DNA of 64,000 nt. Source: Symbiodinium kawagutii (lineage: Eukaryota; Sar; Dinophyceae; Suessiales; Symbiodiniaceae). The position numbers and the translations under genes were made by a program. Positions 11,087-19,669 of the stretch are shown one piece after another. The stretch lies in assembly GCA_009767595.1 (NCBI GenBank), contig VSDK01024294.1, positions 294,052 to 358,051 of the forward strand, written 5' to 3'. Below the pieces are notes generated by a model, which saw only the letters and a list, made by a program, of their open reading frames with translations, had not been told where the DNA came from and made no database searches. Position 1 is the first letter of the stretch. The number at the start of each line of letters is the position of its first letter.

Positions 11087-12616
11087 TTGAAGTTGATGTT
11101 GAACAATGATTGAACATTGAGCAAACAAAGAAAAGCAAGAAACGAGCAAACCAGATCAACGAGTGACCCAGGGGATTGAGCTTTTGAGAAGCCCTGATTG
11201 ATGGTCATGTTTCAGTCATGGGGAATGCAACACCAAAAAACCATAGTCATTTACAAACCCATGACCATAAGACCATCACGAAAAGGGTGACACAAGCTGC
11301 ATAGGCTGGTTGCGTCAGTAATGGATATCCTTTGAAACATGCATGTGATTGCACTTGAAAATGAGAACACACCTACAGTACGTGGCCCCTATTGCATGAG
11401 CTCTAGTTCACGCTATGACCAGTTGAACCAAGAATAGATAGCACAATGAAACTTTAGATATTGAAATGAACATTTCCCGGCCACTTGCAACTATCTGTGT
11501 GGCACCCGGGAGCTTGGGATATGGCAGGTTGAAAAGAAAGGTGTACCGTATACATGTAGTTATTTGTGCAAATATACTATGTACATCTGGAACAAAATCC
11601 AACACAATTGGGCTTTTCGGCCACAGAAGTTTTCATCTGATGACATGTTCATCAATGGAAATCTCTCCCAAACATTCCCATAAAACCTTGCGTCAAATAG
11701 GGAAGTATCAACATAAACCTGGGGGCAGGAGGAGTTTTTCTTGGATGCATGTCCATCTAACCCACCATTGACCATCATTGACTATCACTAACCCACTATT
11801 AACCACCATTGGCCAAGCCCATCGTCAGCTGCTTGAGCTTTCCCCTACAACGTTGCTGTTGAAAAGACTTCAACTCCTATGGCGGATAGCTCTGTGGCTG
11901 CCCTCAACATCGACCTTCAGGCCCCAACCACTCAACTTACCGACAGACTGGTGGTTGATTCTTATGGGGCATGACATCCAGCAATAGTAGGGGATATCAT
12001 GGTTCATGATTGTAAAGCCAATCGGGAAATCAAAAATGGCCATTTTCGATAGGAAAACCAGCTCTGAGTGGTGGATCTTCCACGGAGCCAGGATAGTTTG
12101 CAAAATTTACCAGAGGGTAACCATGGGTGACCTATCACAAGAATAAGCCTGTGATCATCAAAAATCCAAAATCATCCAAAAAATATGGACTTTCTCAGAA
12201 ATCCCAAAAACATTTAGACACAAGAATAGGGAACCTTTTAAAAATGCTCAGGAATCTAAAAACAAATCCAAGAATGGAGTGGCGGCGTGTCATTCTGCAA
12301 AAATATGAGACAACATACTCAGCAGCTCAACTCGGGATGCTGCATCGATGTTTCCTTCGTTGTGGCTAGCATCCCCTGATACAAAGCTTCACTGCTTGGT
12401 GGTTGAACCACCCCGTCATGAAAAATATGCGCAAGTCAACCAACTAGTGATTGTTTTAAACACATACCACATGATTGTTGCTCACTATCCCCTATAAGTA
12501 ACCATTATTGATGGCTGTAACCCCTATAAAACCACCAAGCAATTCATTCATCCACTATCGTCAACAGCCACCCCGCTGACTCGCTCACGGCACCGGCGTT
12601 TGCGCGCAAGCTTTTG
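210..12616 (-). CDS. DEAH-box RNA helicase gene, 12 exons found, 3' part outside window
   Basis: ATP-dependent RNA helicase of the DEAH/DHX family (superfamily 2), expected to remodel RNA or RNA-protein complexes. Twelve exons (12589-12616, 10624-10656, 8584-8611, 8177-8242, 6872-6897, 5312-5329, 4581-4623, 3729-3763, 2645-2720, 1487-1522, 511-566, 210-258) total 494 nt and join in a single frame. The product shows LPIDEFRE before the ATPase core, Walker A GETGCGKST, motif Ia TQPRRMAAVT, VGYRI, TVGYLLQRL, the DEAH-box variant DEVHERG, and SAT (KLIVMSATLQ). These are the family motifs in the family order. Donors as assigned are six GT and six GC. RecA2 and the C-terminal HA2/OB region must lie left of position 1. 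Codon phases match at every junction, which chance ORFs would not do. Which DHX subfamily it belongs to is not decidable here. The first methionine is not located. Confidence 0.88.
259..510 (-). other. Helicase intron
   Basis: Holds a degraded copy of palindromic family A at about 354-451, including the rarer CCATAGCTTTGGG core variant. Donor GC, acceptor AG. Confidence 0.6.
511..566 (-). CDS. Helicase exon: motif II second half (VHERG)
   Basis: Begins VHERGVDADLLSM directly after the LDE of the preceding exon, giving DEVH, the Walker B/DEAH box that coordinates Mg-ATP. Ends in a split codon (AT) completed by the next exon. Donor is GC. Confidence 0.9.
567..1486 (-). other. Helicase intron
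   Basis: A palindromic family C element sits at 1147-1246. The open plus-strand frame at 728-1201 has no recognisable content. Otherwise AT-rich unique sequence. Confidence 0.55.
1147..1246. repeat. Palindromic family C element
   Basis: About 100 bp with inverted ends CTGGTTGGTGGTTT... / ...AACCACCAACCAG and the shared core TAGTCAACCAACCA. MITE-like. Related copies at 5384, 13336, 13855, 22760, 40501, 49734, 53064 and 59933. Confidence 0.75.
1487..1522 (-). CDS. Helicase exon: DFSRYTHVVLDE
   Basis: 36-nt exon, phase 0 at both ends, encoding the beta strand that runs into the DEAH box (THVVLDE). Acceptor CAG|GAT, donor GAG|GC. An alternative acceptor 18 nt upstream on the minus strand (AAG|CCG) would add six residues in frame. 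Confidence 0.85.
1575..1708. repeat. Family E foldback element
   Basis: 134 bp with terminal inverted repeats of 26 bp (25 of 26 matching), beginning ATAATGGCTACCCAG. Internal sub-repeats around GGGGGTTCCCATT. A second copy is at 17128-17218. Confidence 0.8.
2175..2292 (+). repeat. Palindromic family B element
   Basis: Begins ATGGCAGTGGGTCAAAACCC and ends TTGACCCATAGCCA, with the family core CTGGTTCCCCTATCATT. Terminal inverted repeat of about 15 bp (ATGGCTATGGGTCAA). More than a dozen copies in the window, in both orientations. Confidence 0.8.
2515..2620 (+). repeat. Palindromic family A element
   Basis: Diverged copy: GGGTGTTTCTCAAGTCATAGG at one end, GGCTGGAGAAACCATGG at the other, with the AAACCAACCATT core. 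Confidence 0.7.
2645..2720 (-). CDS. Helicase exon: TVGYLLQRL (motif Ib region)
   Basis: Encodes GDTIDGKLCFVTVGYLLQRL followed by VNNPE. The T-x-G-x-LL signature is typical of DEAH helicases just before the DEAH box. Starts in phase 2 (the T completes AG to AGT, Ser) and ends in phase 0 at GAG|GC. Confidence 0.88.
2802..2925. repeat. AT-rich direct repeat
   Basis: The block ATATCATATAATTAACTCAA occurs twice about 40 bp apart, followed by degenerate ATGATATAACATGAT units. Confidence 0.7.
3321..3429 (+). repeat. Palindromic family A element
   Basis: GGGTGGTTCTCAAAATAGGG at the left, CTTGAGAAACCACC at the right. Confidence 0.75.
3600..3690. repeat. AACCAACCATT tandem tract
   Basis: Degenerate 11-bp units (CATTAACCAAC / CATTCACCAAC) repeated about six times. 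A similar tract occurs at 45230-45390. Confidence 0.65.
3729..3763 (-). CDS. Helicase exon: DIGQGTVGYRIS
   Basis: Encodes the conserved VGY(R/Q)(I/V) strand that follows motif Ia in DEAH helicases. Phase 0 start at CAG|GAC. Ends ATC AG|GC, and the AG joins T of the next exon to give Ser. Confidence 0.87.
3764..4580 (-). other. Helicase intron
   Basis: Contains a (TAATGG)n-like array at 3833-3895 (AATGGTAATTAATGG units). The rest is AT-rich with no recognised element. Confidence 0.5.
4581..4623 (-). CDS. Helicase exon: LAKRVASVLGEERT
   Basis: The helix after motif Ia (LA-x-RVA) of DEAH helicases. Starts with G completing the Thr codon from the 18-nt exon. Ends phase 0 at ACC|GT. Confidence 0.87.
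4624..5311 (-). other. Helicase intron
   Basis: A tract of ATTATTTGGGTTAATC-like repeats (4690-5070) and a family A element (5150-5247) fill most of it. Confidence 0.5.
5150..5247 (+). repeat. Palindromic family A element
   Basis: TGCTTCTCAAAATAGCGGTA at the left, CTAAGAAACCACCA at the right. Lies 64 bp from the 18-nt exon. Confidence 0.7.
5312..5329 (-). CDS. Helicase 18-nt microexon: RRMAAVT
   Basis: GCGAATGGCTGCCGTCAC between CAG and a GT donor. Its first G completes the Arg codon begun (AG) by the TQP exon, and its final AC is completed by G of the LAKRVA exon, giving TQPRRMAAVTLAKRVA, a textbook motif Ia. Accepted despite its size because both flanking phases and the protein motif agree. 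Confidence 0.8.
5600..6055. repeat. T/G-rich low-complexity tract
   Basis: GCTTGCTTGCGTGCGTGCCT-like TTGC/TTGT runs on the plus strand. The several open plus-strand frames here encode Cys/Leu/Phe-rich low complexity and are not taken as genes. Confidence 0.7.
6780..6852. repeat. CCAACCACCA microsatellite
   Basis: Nearly pure ACCACCAACC units, ending about 20 bp before the TQP exon. Confidence 0.85.
6872..6897 (-). CDS. Helicase 26-nt microexon: IRMVVTQP(R)
   Basis: Motif Ia start (VVTQPR). Phase 0 start after GAG|ATC; ends CCC AG|GT with the Arg codon split. Confidence 0.83.
7147..7210. repeat. 15-bp tandem repeat
   Basis: GTGAAGATTCTGGTG repeated about four times, the last unit truncated. 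Confidence 0.85.
7553..7666 (+). repeat. Palindromic family A element
   Basis: TGGCTGTTTCTGAAAATCGG at the left, TTTTAAGAAACCACCAT at the right. Confidence 0.7.
8177..8242 (-). CDS. Helicase exon: Walker A (GETGCGKST)
   Basis: 22 codons, phase 0 at both ends, VTHIQGETGCGKSTRLPQF then ILE. This is motif I of a DEAH-box helicase (GETGCGKS/T), the ATP phosphate-binding loop. Acceptor CAG|GTG, donor GAG|GTGGGG. Most secure exon of the gene. Confidence 0.92.
8243..8583 (-). other. Helicase intron
   Basis: 341 bp with no recognised repeat family, the shortest fully unique intron seen here. Confidence 0.5.
8584..8611 (-). CDS. Helicase exon: ILRHIRENR
   Basis: Helix just upstream of Walker A. Its G completes the Arg codon of the previous exon, and it ends phase 0 at CGA|GT to give ILRHIRENR-VTHIQGETG. 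Confidence 0.83.
8612..10623 (-). other. Helicase intron
   Basis: About 2 kb. Unique sequence 8.7-9.7 kb, then family B elements (9735-9845, 10319-10443 and a half copy to 10550). A split family A copy is at about 9938-10140. Confidence 0.5.
10319..10443 (+). repeat. Palindromic family B element, GCTTGACCC variant
   Basis: Starts TGGCTGTGGATCAG and ends TTAACTGCTTGACCCATAGCC. This end variant also occurs at 20940, 37530, 49905 and 52160. Confidence 0.7.
10624..10656 (-). CDS. Helicase exon: LQLPIDEFRER
   Basis: Typical sequence upstream of the DEAH helicase core (LPI..FR..IL). Ends GAG AG|GC with the Arg codon completed by the next exon. Confidence 0.82.
10657..12588 (-). other. Helicase intron
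   Basis: AATGATGGTTA-type units at 10690-10765, a pure GAT microsatellite at 11036-11081, otherwise unique. A diverged family C half-copy lies at 12393-12450. Confidence 0.5.
11036..11081. repeat. (GAT)n microsatellite
   Basis: About 15 uninterrupted trinucleotide units. The open frame across it (poly-Ser or poly-Ile on the minus strand) is not a gene. Confidence 0.95.
12589..12616 (-). CDS. Probable helicase exon: KACAQTPVP
   Basis: GC-rich island ending at a canonical GTGAGC donor in phase 2, which fits the start of the LQLPIDEF exon (CC + G = Pro). The acceptor is uncertain (CAG|CA chosen). No family motif, so this rests on splice context and phase only. Confidence 0.5.
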
Positions 12617-13335
12617 CTGCTTTGTGCAGACTGCTTTATGCAGACTCGATAACGGGAGTGTCCAAAGCCACAAGGAGCATCCCACACAGCCAAAGTTATG
12701 GTCTATTGCTAAATGTGGCTATATGATCAATGGCTTTCATTTGTTGGGTTTACAATGCGACCGATTCCAAATTATGACATATGTTTTGGGACTCGAAAGC
12801 CGACAACCCCACGAATCATTTCAGCTTTTGAAATCGGGATGACATGAAACTATATAAACGATCCAGCATTTTGCAAACATGCATGGTTCGGGACTGTCGG
12901 TTTGTGAATCAACAAAGTGTATCTGCATGTCAGGTTTATTTATCTTGGCAAAGGTTTTGAACAACAAATGAATACAAACACTTTTGCTTCACTTGAGTTT
13001 ACGAAAGCTTCAGCCAATCAACTTTGAAATTCATCCCAACTTTCTTGACGTCCCAAACCTGAAATCATCCCTTCGCATTTCGAGCTCTCATGTCCCGAGC
13101 GTCAGGAAACCCGCGCGACCCAAGTGGTTCGACCAGCCATGTTCTCTTCCCAAGTGGATAGGCCCCAGCCGAGGCGAGGCCTTCCATTTGGGAAGACGAG
13201 CTATGCAGGGCGCCGTTGGCATGGAGCGGCGCCCAGGAACAGAGCAAGCTGTCATCAGACTGGCCGATTTGGGTCCAGCAGCAACTCTCAGCAGGAGCAA
13301 CCCACCAGTGTCTGGACTCTCCCAATGTTGTTTAA

Positions 13336-13435
13336 CTGGTGGGTGGTTGAACCACCCCCACGAAAAATATGCGCAAGTCAACCAACCATTTGTTAATGAT
13401 TACTAGTGAAAAAAATGTTAAAAACCACCAACCAC
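13336..13435 (+). repeat. Palindromic family C element
   Basis: CTGGTGGGTGGTTGAACCAC... to ...AAAAACCACCAACCA. Carries the TATGCGCAAGTCAACC core variant also seen at 12440 and 40530. Confidence 0.75.
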
Positions 13436-13516
13436 TTATCTTATGCTCGGAGCTAGCTGGCTTAATCTTAGGAACCAACGGATCAGTGCCTATCAAATTT
13501 GGCATTGTTGGAAATG

Positions 13517-13620
13517 TGGTGGTTTCTCAAGTCATAGGGGTGTCCCCAAATCATCCACTGGTAATCAGTATTAGCAATAAACCAACCATTTTTTGGGTCC
13601 CCCATTTTAAGAAACCACCA
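13517..13620 (+). repeat. Palindromic family A element
   Basis: Good copy: TGGTGGTTTCTCAAGTCATA at the left, TTTTAAGAAACCACCA at the right, with AATAAACCAACCATTTTTTG inside. Confidence 0.85.
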
Positions 13621-13726
13621 CATGTGAAAACCAACCATGCCATAGGGACAATCACAGCTATGCCATGAGTTGGAAATCTCTTCTCGCACTGTACCTGTCG
13701 GAAAGTTTCACATAGGAGCCCTTGAC

Positions 13727-13772
13727 TTGCTGCCGGCGCGTGGGCAAGAGGCGCAGGACATCTTGTATGTCC
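13727..13772 (-). CDS. Candidate exon: DIQDVLRLLPTRRQQ
   Basis: Minus-strand frame with coding-like composition between AAG|G and CAA|GT, phase 2 in and phase 0 out. It could belong to the N-terminal region of the helicase. No motif recognised. Confidence 0.35.
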
Positions 13773-14250
13773 CTTACATTTAATTCGGCCTGGCATAGCA
13801 CACCAAACTCTAGGACTTGTCCAGTTGAGACCCAAACACTTCACCATGAACCGATTGGTGGTTGAACCACCCCTGTGAAAATGTTTGTCAACCAACCATG
13901 TGCTAATAATTGCCAGGGAAAATAAAAAGCTTCGAAACCACCAAGCAGTGAAGCTGAAGTCCAGGTGGACAATGGATTCGGTCCTTTGCGAAAGTATCGC
14001 TATCATTGCCCTGTCATGGTTATCAAATTGAAGCTTATCATGATCAACTACAAATGATGAGCTTATCATGAAGCATGATCATTTGTTGTAATTAAACTAT
14101 TACCAACCATCATTATCATCATCCCCGAAAACTATAGTACTATAGTCCTTTGCATTATAACCACTGTGCGACTACATATCAGTTATGTAATCCAAAATAC
14201 TGGAATCTTTTGTTGGCGCGCGTTTTGCTGTGTAGATACCAGGGCGGAAC

Positions 14251-14319
14251 GTCCTTCCCAGCTCCAGGAGACGCAATTTCCGAGCGCAACTCAGGTTGCA
14301 CATCCATGGCCTGTTGAAT
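14251..14319 (-). CDS. Candidate exon: IQQAMDVQPELRSEIASPG
   Basis: 23 codons between CAG and a GT donor, phase 0 at both ends, in a GC-rich patch. Position and strand fit the helicase N-terminus. No family recognised. Confidence 0.35.
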
Positions 14320-14599
14320 CTGCCCCACTGGGGGGTTCCTAGAATTGGGAAATGGTTGGTTTATTACTGAAAATGGTGAACAAAGATGAATAAAGGATGA
14401 TTTAGAGGTACACCAACAAGGTTTCATAGATTTGTGGAGCACAGAAAGCACATTGATAATCCGGACAAGTGGTAACATGCGAACGGGCGCGGTCCCACTA
14501 CAAAGTGGTCTCCGAACTGTACGACACCCGCACTTAAATTTTTTGAGTCACCCGTTTTTGACAAACGGGTTCTCCTTGTATTGTTTGAACAGATTTGAA

Positions 14600-14712
14600 C
14601 GGAGAGTATGTTCTCTCTTCCAACGGATGCTGCTGAGGTTGGCCGCTGGCTGCGACAAACTTTCCAAAAGTGACAGGCGACTCAGCTTCCCCAGCCCGGG
14701 CAGTCTCTATCT
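14600..14712 (-). CDS. Candidate exon: AGEAESPVTFGKFVAASGQ frame
   Basis: Open, GC-rich minus-strand stretch with coding-like codons. Boundaries not resolved. Confidence 0.28.
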
Positions 14713-15390
14713 CTTGCCATCTGCATTGCCATCTGCAACATGGTGAGGTACCCAGTTGTACATCAGGATCAAAGAAGGTCCAACATGTCGAACTGCCGCA
14801 ACCAGGCTTTCAGAAAGGAGAGAACTGAGAATCAAAGCCGTGCACCCCCCTTGGGATGAGCCATCCATGGCTGGTGCCATGGTATTGATCCATAGCCATG
14901 TCATGTCCAGGTGATACCTGAAACGGAAAGTTGAAAGTTGTGGCAGGGCTGGGCCGAGCCCCTGTTTAAACATGTAAGCGGGGGCTCTGTTTATTGATTT
15001 CCCATATGCAAAAATATGAAATTGTACATGTATTGTCCAGGATTGTTGTGTATACACCAATTCTTTAGACATCATGTTCCCCACCGTGAATTGCGGATGC
15101 CCGGTGCTTCCACTTGGCATCCTTGGAGCTTCAGCATCCGCTTCAAATCGATCGAAGGATGACTGCCTAAATGGGGATAGTGTCATCAATGGACTTTTCG
15201 CTGTCTTGGTCCTTAGAATTTGGCCATCGGAGCTTGCAATTTTCTTGTGTTGACTCCGAAACCTCTCGGTAGGGAGGAGGATACAGTGTCAGTAGCAGTT
15301 CGTTCGCACTTCTTTGGGGGTGTCCGGGGAACGAGTGAAGGGAATTTCAAAGGCGGCAGACTGCTCTTTGTTCATATACTACTTTCCTGA

Positions 15391-15474
15391 TATTGGTGTT
15401 TCCCAATTTGGTGCATTGTTAAAATTGATTGATCTCGGATGATTTGGGGGTACCCCAATTGTGAGAACCCCCCA
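15391..15474 (-). repeat. Palindromic family A element, reverse orientation
   Basis: TATTGGTGTTTCCCAATTTG start and GATGATTTGGGGGTACCCCA inside; right end GTGAGAACCCCCC. Confidence 0.65.
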
Positions 15475-15555
15475 GATGTAGTCAAACAAATCCACCAAAT
15501 CTGAGCCATCAAAAAGGACAACCACTGCAGCTGTCCATTTCATGGCTTCTAATGT

Positions 15556-15583
15556 TTGTAAATATATATATATATATATATAT
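15556..15583. repeat. (TA)n microsatellite
   Basis: About 12 TA units. Confidence 0.95.
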
Positions 15584-15745
15584 GGGTGTAATTGGGGGAT
15601 CTCTAAAATCAAGCATTGATCATCTGAAACAGACTATGGCTGGGGATGATGAATTGCGGGGACCCCTGTTGAAACAAAGCAGGTTGCCTACTGAGAGCAG
15701 CCTACGAAGGACTACTGGCGAAACCAAGTGGCGAAGGTAATGATT

Positions 15746-15847
15746 TGGTGGTTTCTCAAAATAGGGGTACCCCCAAATCATCCATTAATAGTCATTTATA
15801 GTAATAAACCAACCATTTTTTGGGTCCCCCATTTTGAGAAACCACCA
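15746..15847 (+). repeat. Palindromic family A element, best-preserved copy
   Basis: 102 bp. Ends TGGTGGTTTCTCAAAATAGG and CATTTTGAGAAACCACCA are inverted repeats continuing through GGGTACCCCC / GGGTCCCCC. Non-autonomous, no coding capacity, strong hairpin potential. Confidence 0.9.
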
Positions 15848-16156
15848 TTTGTCCATAGCAATGGTGTACCCCGCAGGCCACACCGCCCCGTGTTTGCCCG
15901 AACAAAAACAGCCTGGCCCAGTTGGATGGTGATCGTGGGGGGCCCCACCATGGTTCCGAACTGGACAAACCCGCTTGTTATCTCTACAAAAAGCATTATT
16001 AACCATTAGTGGTCAGTTTGTTACCATTAATGGTTCTAATGGTTGATAAGGACCACTCTAATCATTACCTTCTGGTCATTATCAACCATTAGAACCATTA
16101 TCAATCGTGAGAAATCATTATTAATCTGTATTAATCAGTTCTAATCATGACATCCA

Positions 16157-16286
16157 ACCATTATATCACCCTCCGGCAGTCCCTAACCTGGCTGCGCTCA
16201 AAATCACATTTTTTACAGATGAAACCAGCATAAATGCTCAATTCTCCACGGAACCTGGTTAGGGACTGCCAGAGGGTAACCATTAT
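16157..16286. mobile_element. Family F MITE with 9-bp flanking duplication
   Basis: Terminal inverted repeats at 16168-16188 and 16257-16277 match at 20 of 21 positions (ACCCTCCGGCAGTCCCTAAC at the left). AACCATTAT is present on both sides (16157-16165 and 16278-16286), which looks like a target-site duplication. A related element is at 60290-60410. Confidence 0.8.
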
Positions 16287-16409
16287 TAGCCATCAAAAGT
16301 CATTAAAACATACTACAACCATTCTAAATCATTATGTCTTATATCAACCATTACATACACCGTTATACAATGTGAAAAACAATGGGAGAAAAGCCAACCT
16401 CACCATTAT

Positions 16410-16720
16410 CAATCAGTATTAGTCATCATTCATCATTATCAATCATTATGAATCATAATTCACCATTATCAATCATTATGATTCATCATTCATCATTGTC
16501 AAATCATCATGCATTATCGTGCATCATCATTCATCATCATTCATAATCATTCATCATTAAAAATCAGTCTTAATCATTCTTAGTCACTAATGATCAAACT
16601 ACTACCCGTTATCAATCATCATAATCAATCATCATTATCTTATTGAATATAAACATCATTAGTCATCATAAATCATTCATCATCATACATCATTCTTAGT
16701 CATCACTCATCATTCTTGAT
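16410..16720. repeat. ATCATTCATCATT simple-sequence tract
   Basis: Degenerate ATCATT/ATCATC units with no reading frame. Confidence 0.85.
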
Positions 16721-17127
16721 TAAGCATTCTACTACCACCAACCAGTATTGAATCAACCATTTGGTTGGTGAATAACCAATAACCAGCCTGGTCAAGCCTG
16801 AATTATCCATCATTACACTACCCATTATATTCACCATTCATTATTACCATAAAGCCATCATACTACCCATTATTCCCATTATATTCCATTATAATGATTA
16901 CATGGATAGTTCAGGCTATTAATACATGGTTATTATCCATGAATGGTTAAACTATTCACCATTCATTACCCACCAAGCATCGTCACCAGTCAGCCCAGGG
17001 ACGCTCGAGATTGTGGTGGAAATCTCCGAGGTTTCTGGCTTCGCAGGAGCCCGACCGGACTCGGACTCCTCATCCACGACACTCACCTCGCGCCCGTTGC
17101 CTACTATAGGGTTGACTAGTAGTAGTT

Positions 17128-17218
17128 AATGGCAACCCCTAAAAGCCTTGGTTTTCCATTACAATGGGAACCCCCCCAATTAATCAACCTGGGGTTTATT
17201 AATCCTGGGTCACCATTA
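17128..17218. repeat. Family E foldback element
   Basis: TTAATGGCAACCCCTAAAAG at the left, TAATCCTGGGTCACCATTAA at the right. Second copy of the family at 1575. Confidence 0.7.
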
Positions 17219-17221
17219 ACC

Positions 17222-17372
17222 ACAATGGCTAACCCAAGGTTAATGAAAAATTGGTTAAAGGTTGATGGTTAATGGCTAACCCAAGCTTAATGGTTAATGG
17301 TTAAAGGTTGATGGTTAATGGCTAACCCAAGGTCAATGGTCAATGGTTAAAGGTTGATGGTTAATGACTAAC
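17222..17372. repeat. Tandem repeat, about 50-bp unit
   Basis: Units contain GTTAATGGCTAACCCAAG and GGTTAAAGGTTGATGG, repeated about 2.5 times. Confidence 0.75.
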
Positions 17373-17458
17373 CCTATAGTAGTAACCATTAACCATTCAC
17401 TCCTAATGCTTACTACTGGCGAACTTCACTAATCATTCACTAACCAAAGGGTTGACTA

Positions 17459-17577
17459 CTTGGATGTGCACCCCCGCGGCGAAGGTCAGTGGTCACCCCC
17501 CATGATTTCTAGGGGTTAGTTCAGCCACCTTGTAGGGCGTAACTAACCATGGTTATAACCCTAGCTGCACATCCAAG
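17459..17577. repeat. Family D element with perfect palindromic ends
   Basis: CTTGGATGTGCA at one end and TGCACATCCAAG at the other (the palindrome extends to TACTTGG.../...CCAAGTA). Contains ATGGTTATAACCC near one end. Other copies: 19138-19248 and fragments at 44600-44700 and 51050-51125. Confidence 0.8.
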
Positions 17578-17670
17578 TACCTGGGACGGCTACAGCCCTT
17601 GGTGGATCAAGTTTGTGTGGCTTTTCATGGTTAGATTCCTTGCTGAAACTTGAATTTTGATGGGTTTAAT

Positions 17671-17774
17671 TCTGGTTTCTAAAGTCATAGGGGCACCCCC
17701 AAATCATCTAGTTGATTCGCCATTTATAGCAATAAACCAACCTTTTTCGGGGTCCCCTACTTTGAGAAACCCCC
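17671..17774 (+). repeat. Palindromic family A element
   Basis: TCTGGTTTCTAAAGTCATAG at the left, CTTTGAGAAACCCCCAT at the right. Confidence 0.75.
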
Positions 17775-18149
17775 ATGCAAGTGGTGGGACTTACTACCAA
17801 GCCAGTGAACTACTAACCAGTGGTTGAACAAGTTTCTTGATTATAAAACTCGGTATGTACTTATACAACTGGTTTGGTATGCACTTAAGTGGAAACAACC
17901 AAAGGGATCACTTGCAACCACTCTGATATCCCTATAAACCACCCAAATCAACAAGATGTTGGTACCCGCTATAAGCCAAGTATCATTTAAGAAAGAGAAA
18001 CGAAGCCGGAAAACCAACAAGTACTATACTATGATCAACCACTATAAACCAACAATAGCCAACAAGTACTTGGTACAATAAAAAAGCATCCAAATAATGA
18101 CGCCCGACACGAGAGGTGTTCACTCTACTGCTCAGGCTCACACTTGTAG

Positions 18150-18385
18150 TGCTTAGCAGCGCTTAGTAGCGCTTAGTAATGCTGAATGAATCACGTTTAG
18201 TAGTACATTGCTTGAAAATGCTTAAGAATGCTTAGTAATGCTTAATGAAAATTGAATAGTGTTTGAGAATGATTGGTGATACTTGATGATGCTTAATCAT
18301 GCTTGATGATGCTTAATGATGCTTGAGAATGCTTGATTAGAAAGGTGTAATAATGCTTAAAAATGGCAAATGATAGCAGCTGATA
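18150..18385. repeat. GCTTAGTAATGCTTGATGAT array
   Basis: Degenerate units TGCTTAATGA / TGCTTGATGA / GCGCTTAGTA repeated across the interval. Confidence 0.75.
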
Positions 18386-19137
18386 ATCGACAACAATCAG
18401 CCATAGCAAGCAAGTTGTGGCATGGGTCAATACAGAAAAAAAAACACCCCTGGTGAACTCACTTGAAAGCAGACCAATCCGTCAACAACAAGACCATCAG
18501 CAAGACAGCCGAAGTCACAGCCACTCAGTACATACAGTTAAGAGTAGAGTACACATCATCAAGCATCAAGGAGGTTTGCTGGGCGGCATGGTTGGCTAAT
18601 GAACCATATGTTTGCTGAGAAGCAATGGTTAGATGATTAACACTGGTTTGGAACAAGCATCACACTTTGACAAAAAAACAAAACAGCAAGTTGATCATCA
18701 CCGGCAGCCGTGCGAAGACATACTTTTCACGAATGGGACAGGAGAGATACAGAAGACACATAGATGCGAAGCCGCCTTTGCATAATTCACACCATCAAAA
18801 CATGCCGAGGACTGCCCAGCAAGGAACCCGTAGGACTGATAGGATAATGCAAGACAAACACTCAAGCACAGAGAGAGAGGGAAGAGTCGCAAAACCCAGG
18901 ACATATAGCAACATAAACAAAGGCAAACACGTTCAACTGAACATGATCAAAAACAGCAACTCTGGCTTCCTGAGGTCCAGAAACTCACTTGAGCCTTCTT
19001 CCCGTGCTTTCATTACTAAGGTTACCAAGGTGTTTTGTCTCAGGAACAGGGCCGCGGATTGGATCGCTCTTCGCAGCTCGTTGGCGGGAGCGACTCGGGA
19101 CAAGTGGACGATCAAAAACAGCAAACAAACAAGAATG

Positions 19138-19248
19138 CTTGGATGTGCACCCCCACTTGGTAAGTGGTCACCAACCAGGGGTTCTAGGGGTTATAAGTTA
19201 CCTTATAGGGCTTACAACCATGGTTATAACCCCAGGTGCACATCCAAG
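19138..19248. repeat. Family D element
   Basis: Ends CTTGGATGTGCACC / GGTGCACATCCAAG are 14-bp perfect inverted repeats. Inside: GGGGTTATAAGTTACCTTAT. Confidence 0.85.
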
Positions 19249-19669
19249 TGAATTATGATACATGACGCCATTCATTACAAAAGAGATTCACTGTGACAAA
19301 CCATGATAAAATGTGACAAGACATGACAAACACATGACACAAAATGGAGGTAATGTCCAGACATATTAAGACATATTGAGACATAACAAAGGAAAACTTG
19401 CCAAACAAATGACAGGCAAATGACACTGAATGCAAACAAACGACAATGACAGCCCAGATCTGAAGCAACAACAAAAATAGTGAAAACGTATCAAAAAATG
19501 ACAAGCCAAATCTAAAACAACAAAAAACAACCAAAATGACAACCCAAGTCTGGAAACAAGAAAATCACAAAAACAAATGTCTTGACCTCTATCTCTGTGT
19601 GGCTGCAAGTACTTTCTAACAGCAGTGGTACAGCTTGGTGGCACTTCTCGAAGTTGCCAGCTTCCCAGA

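Noticed and set aside
12984..13406. 140-codon plus-strand ORF
   Set aside because: Runs into a family C repeat, has no recognisable motif, and the same interval is open in several frames because it is GC-rich.
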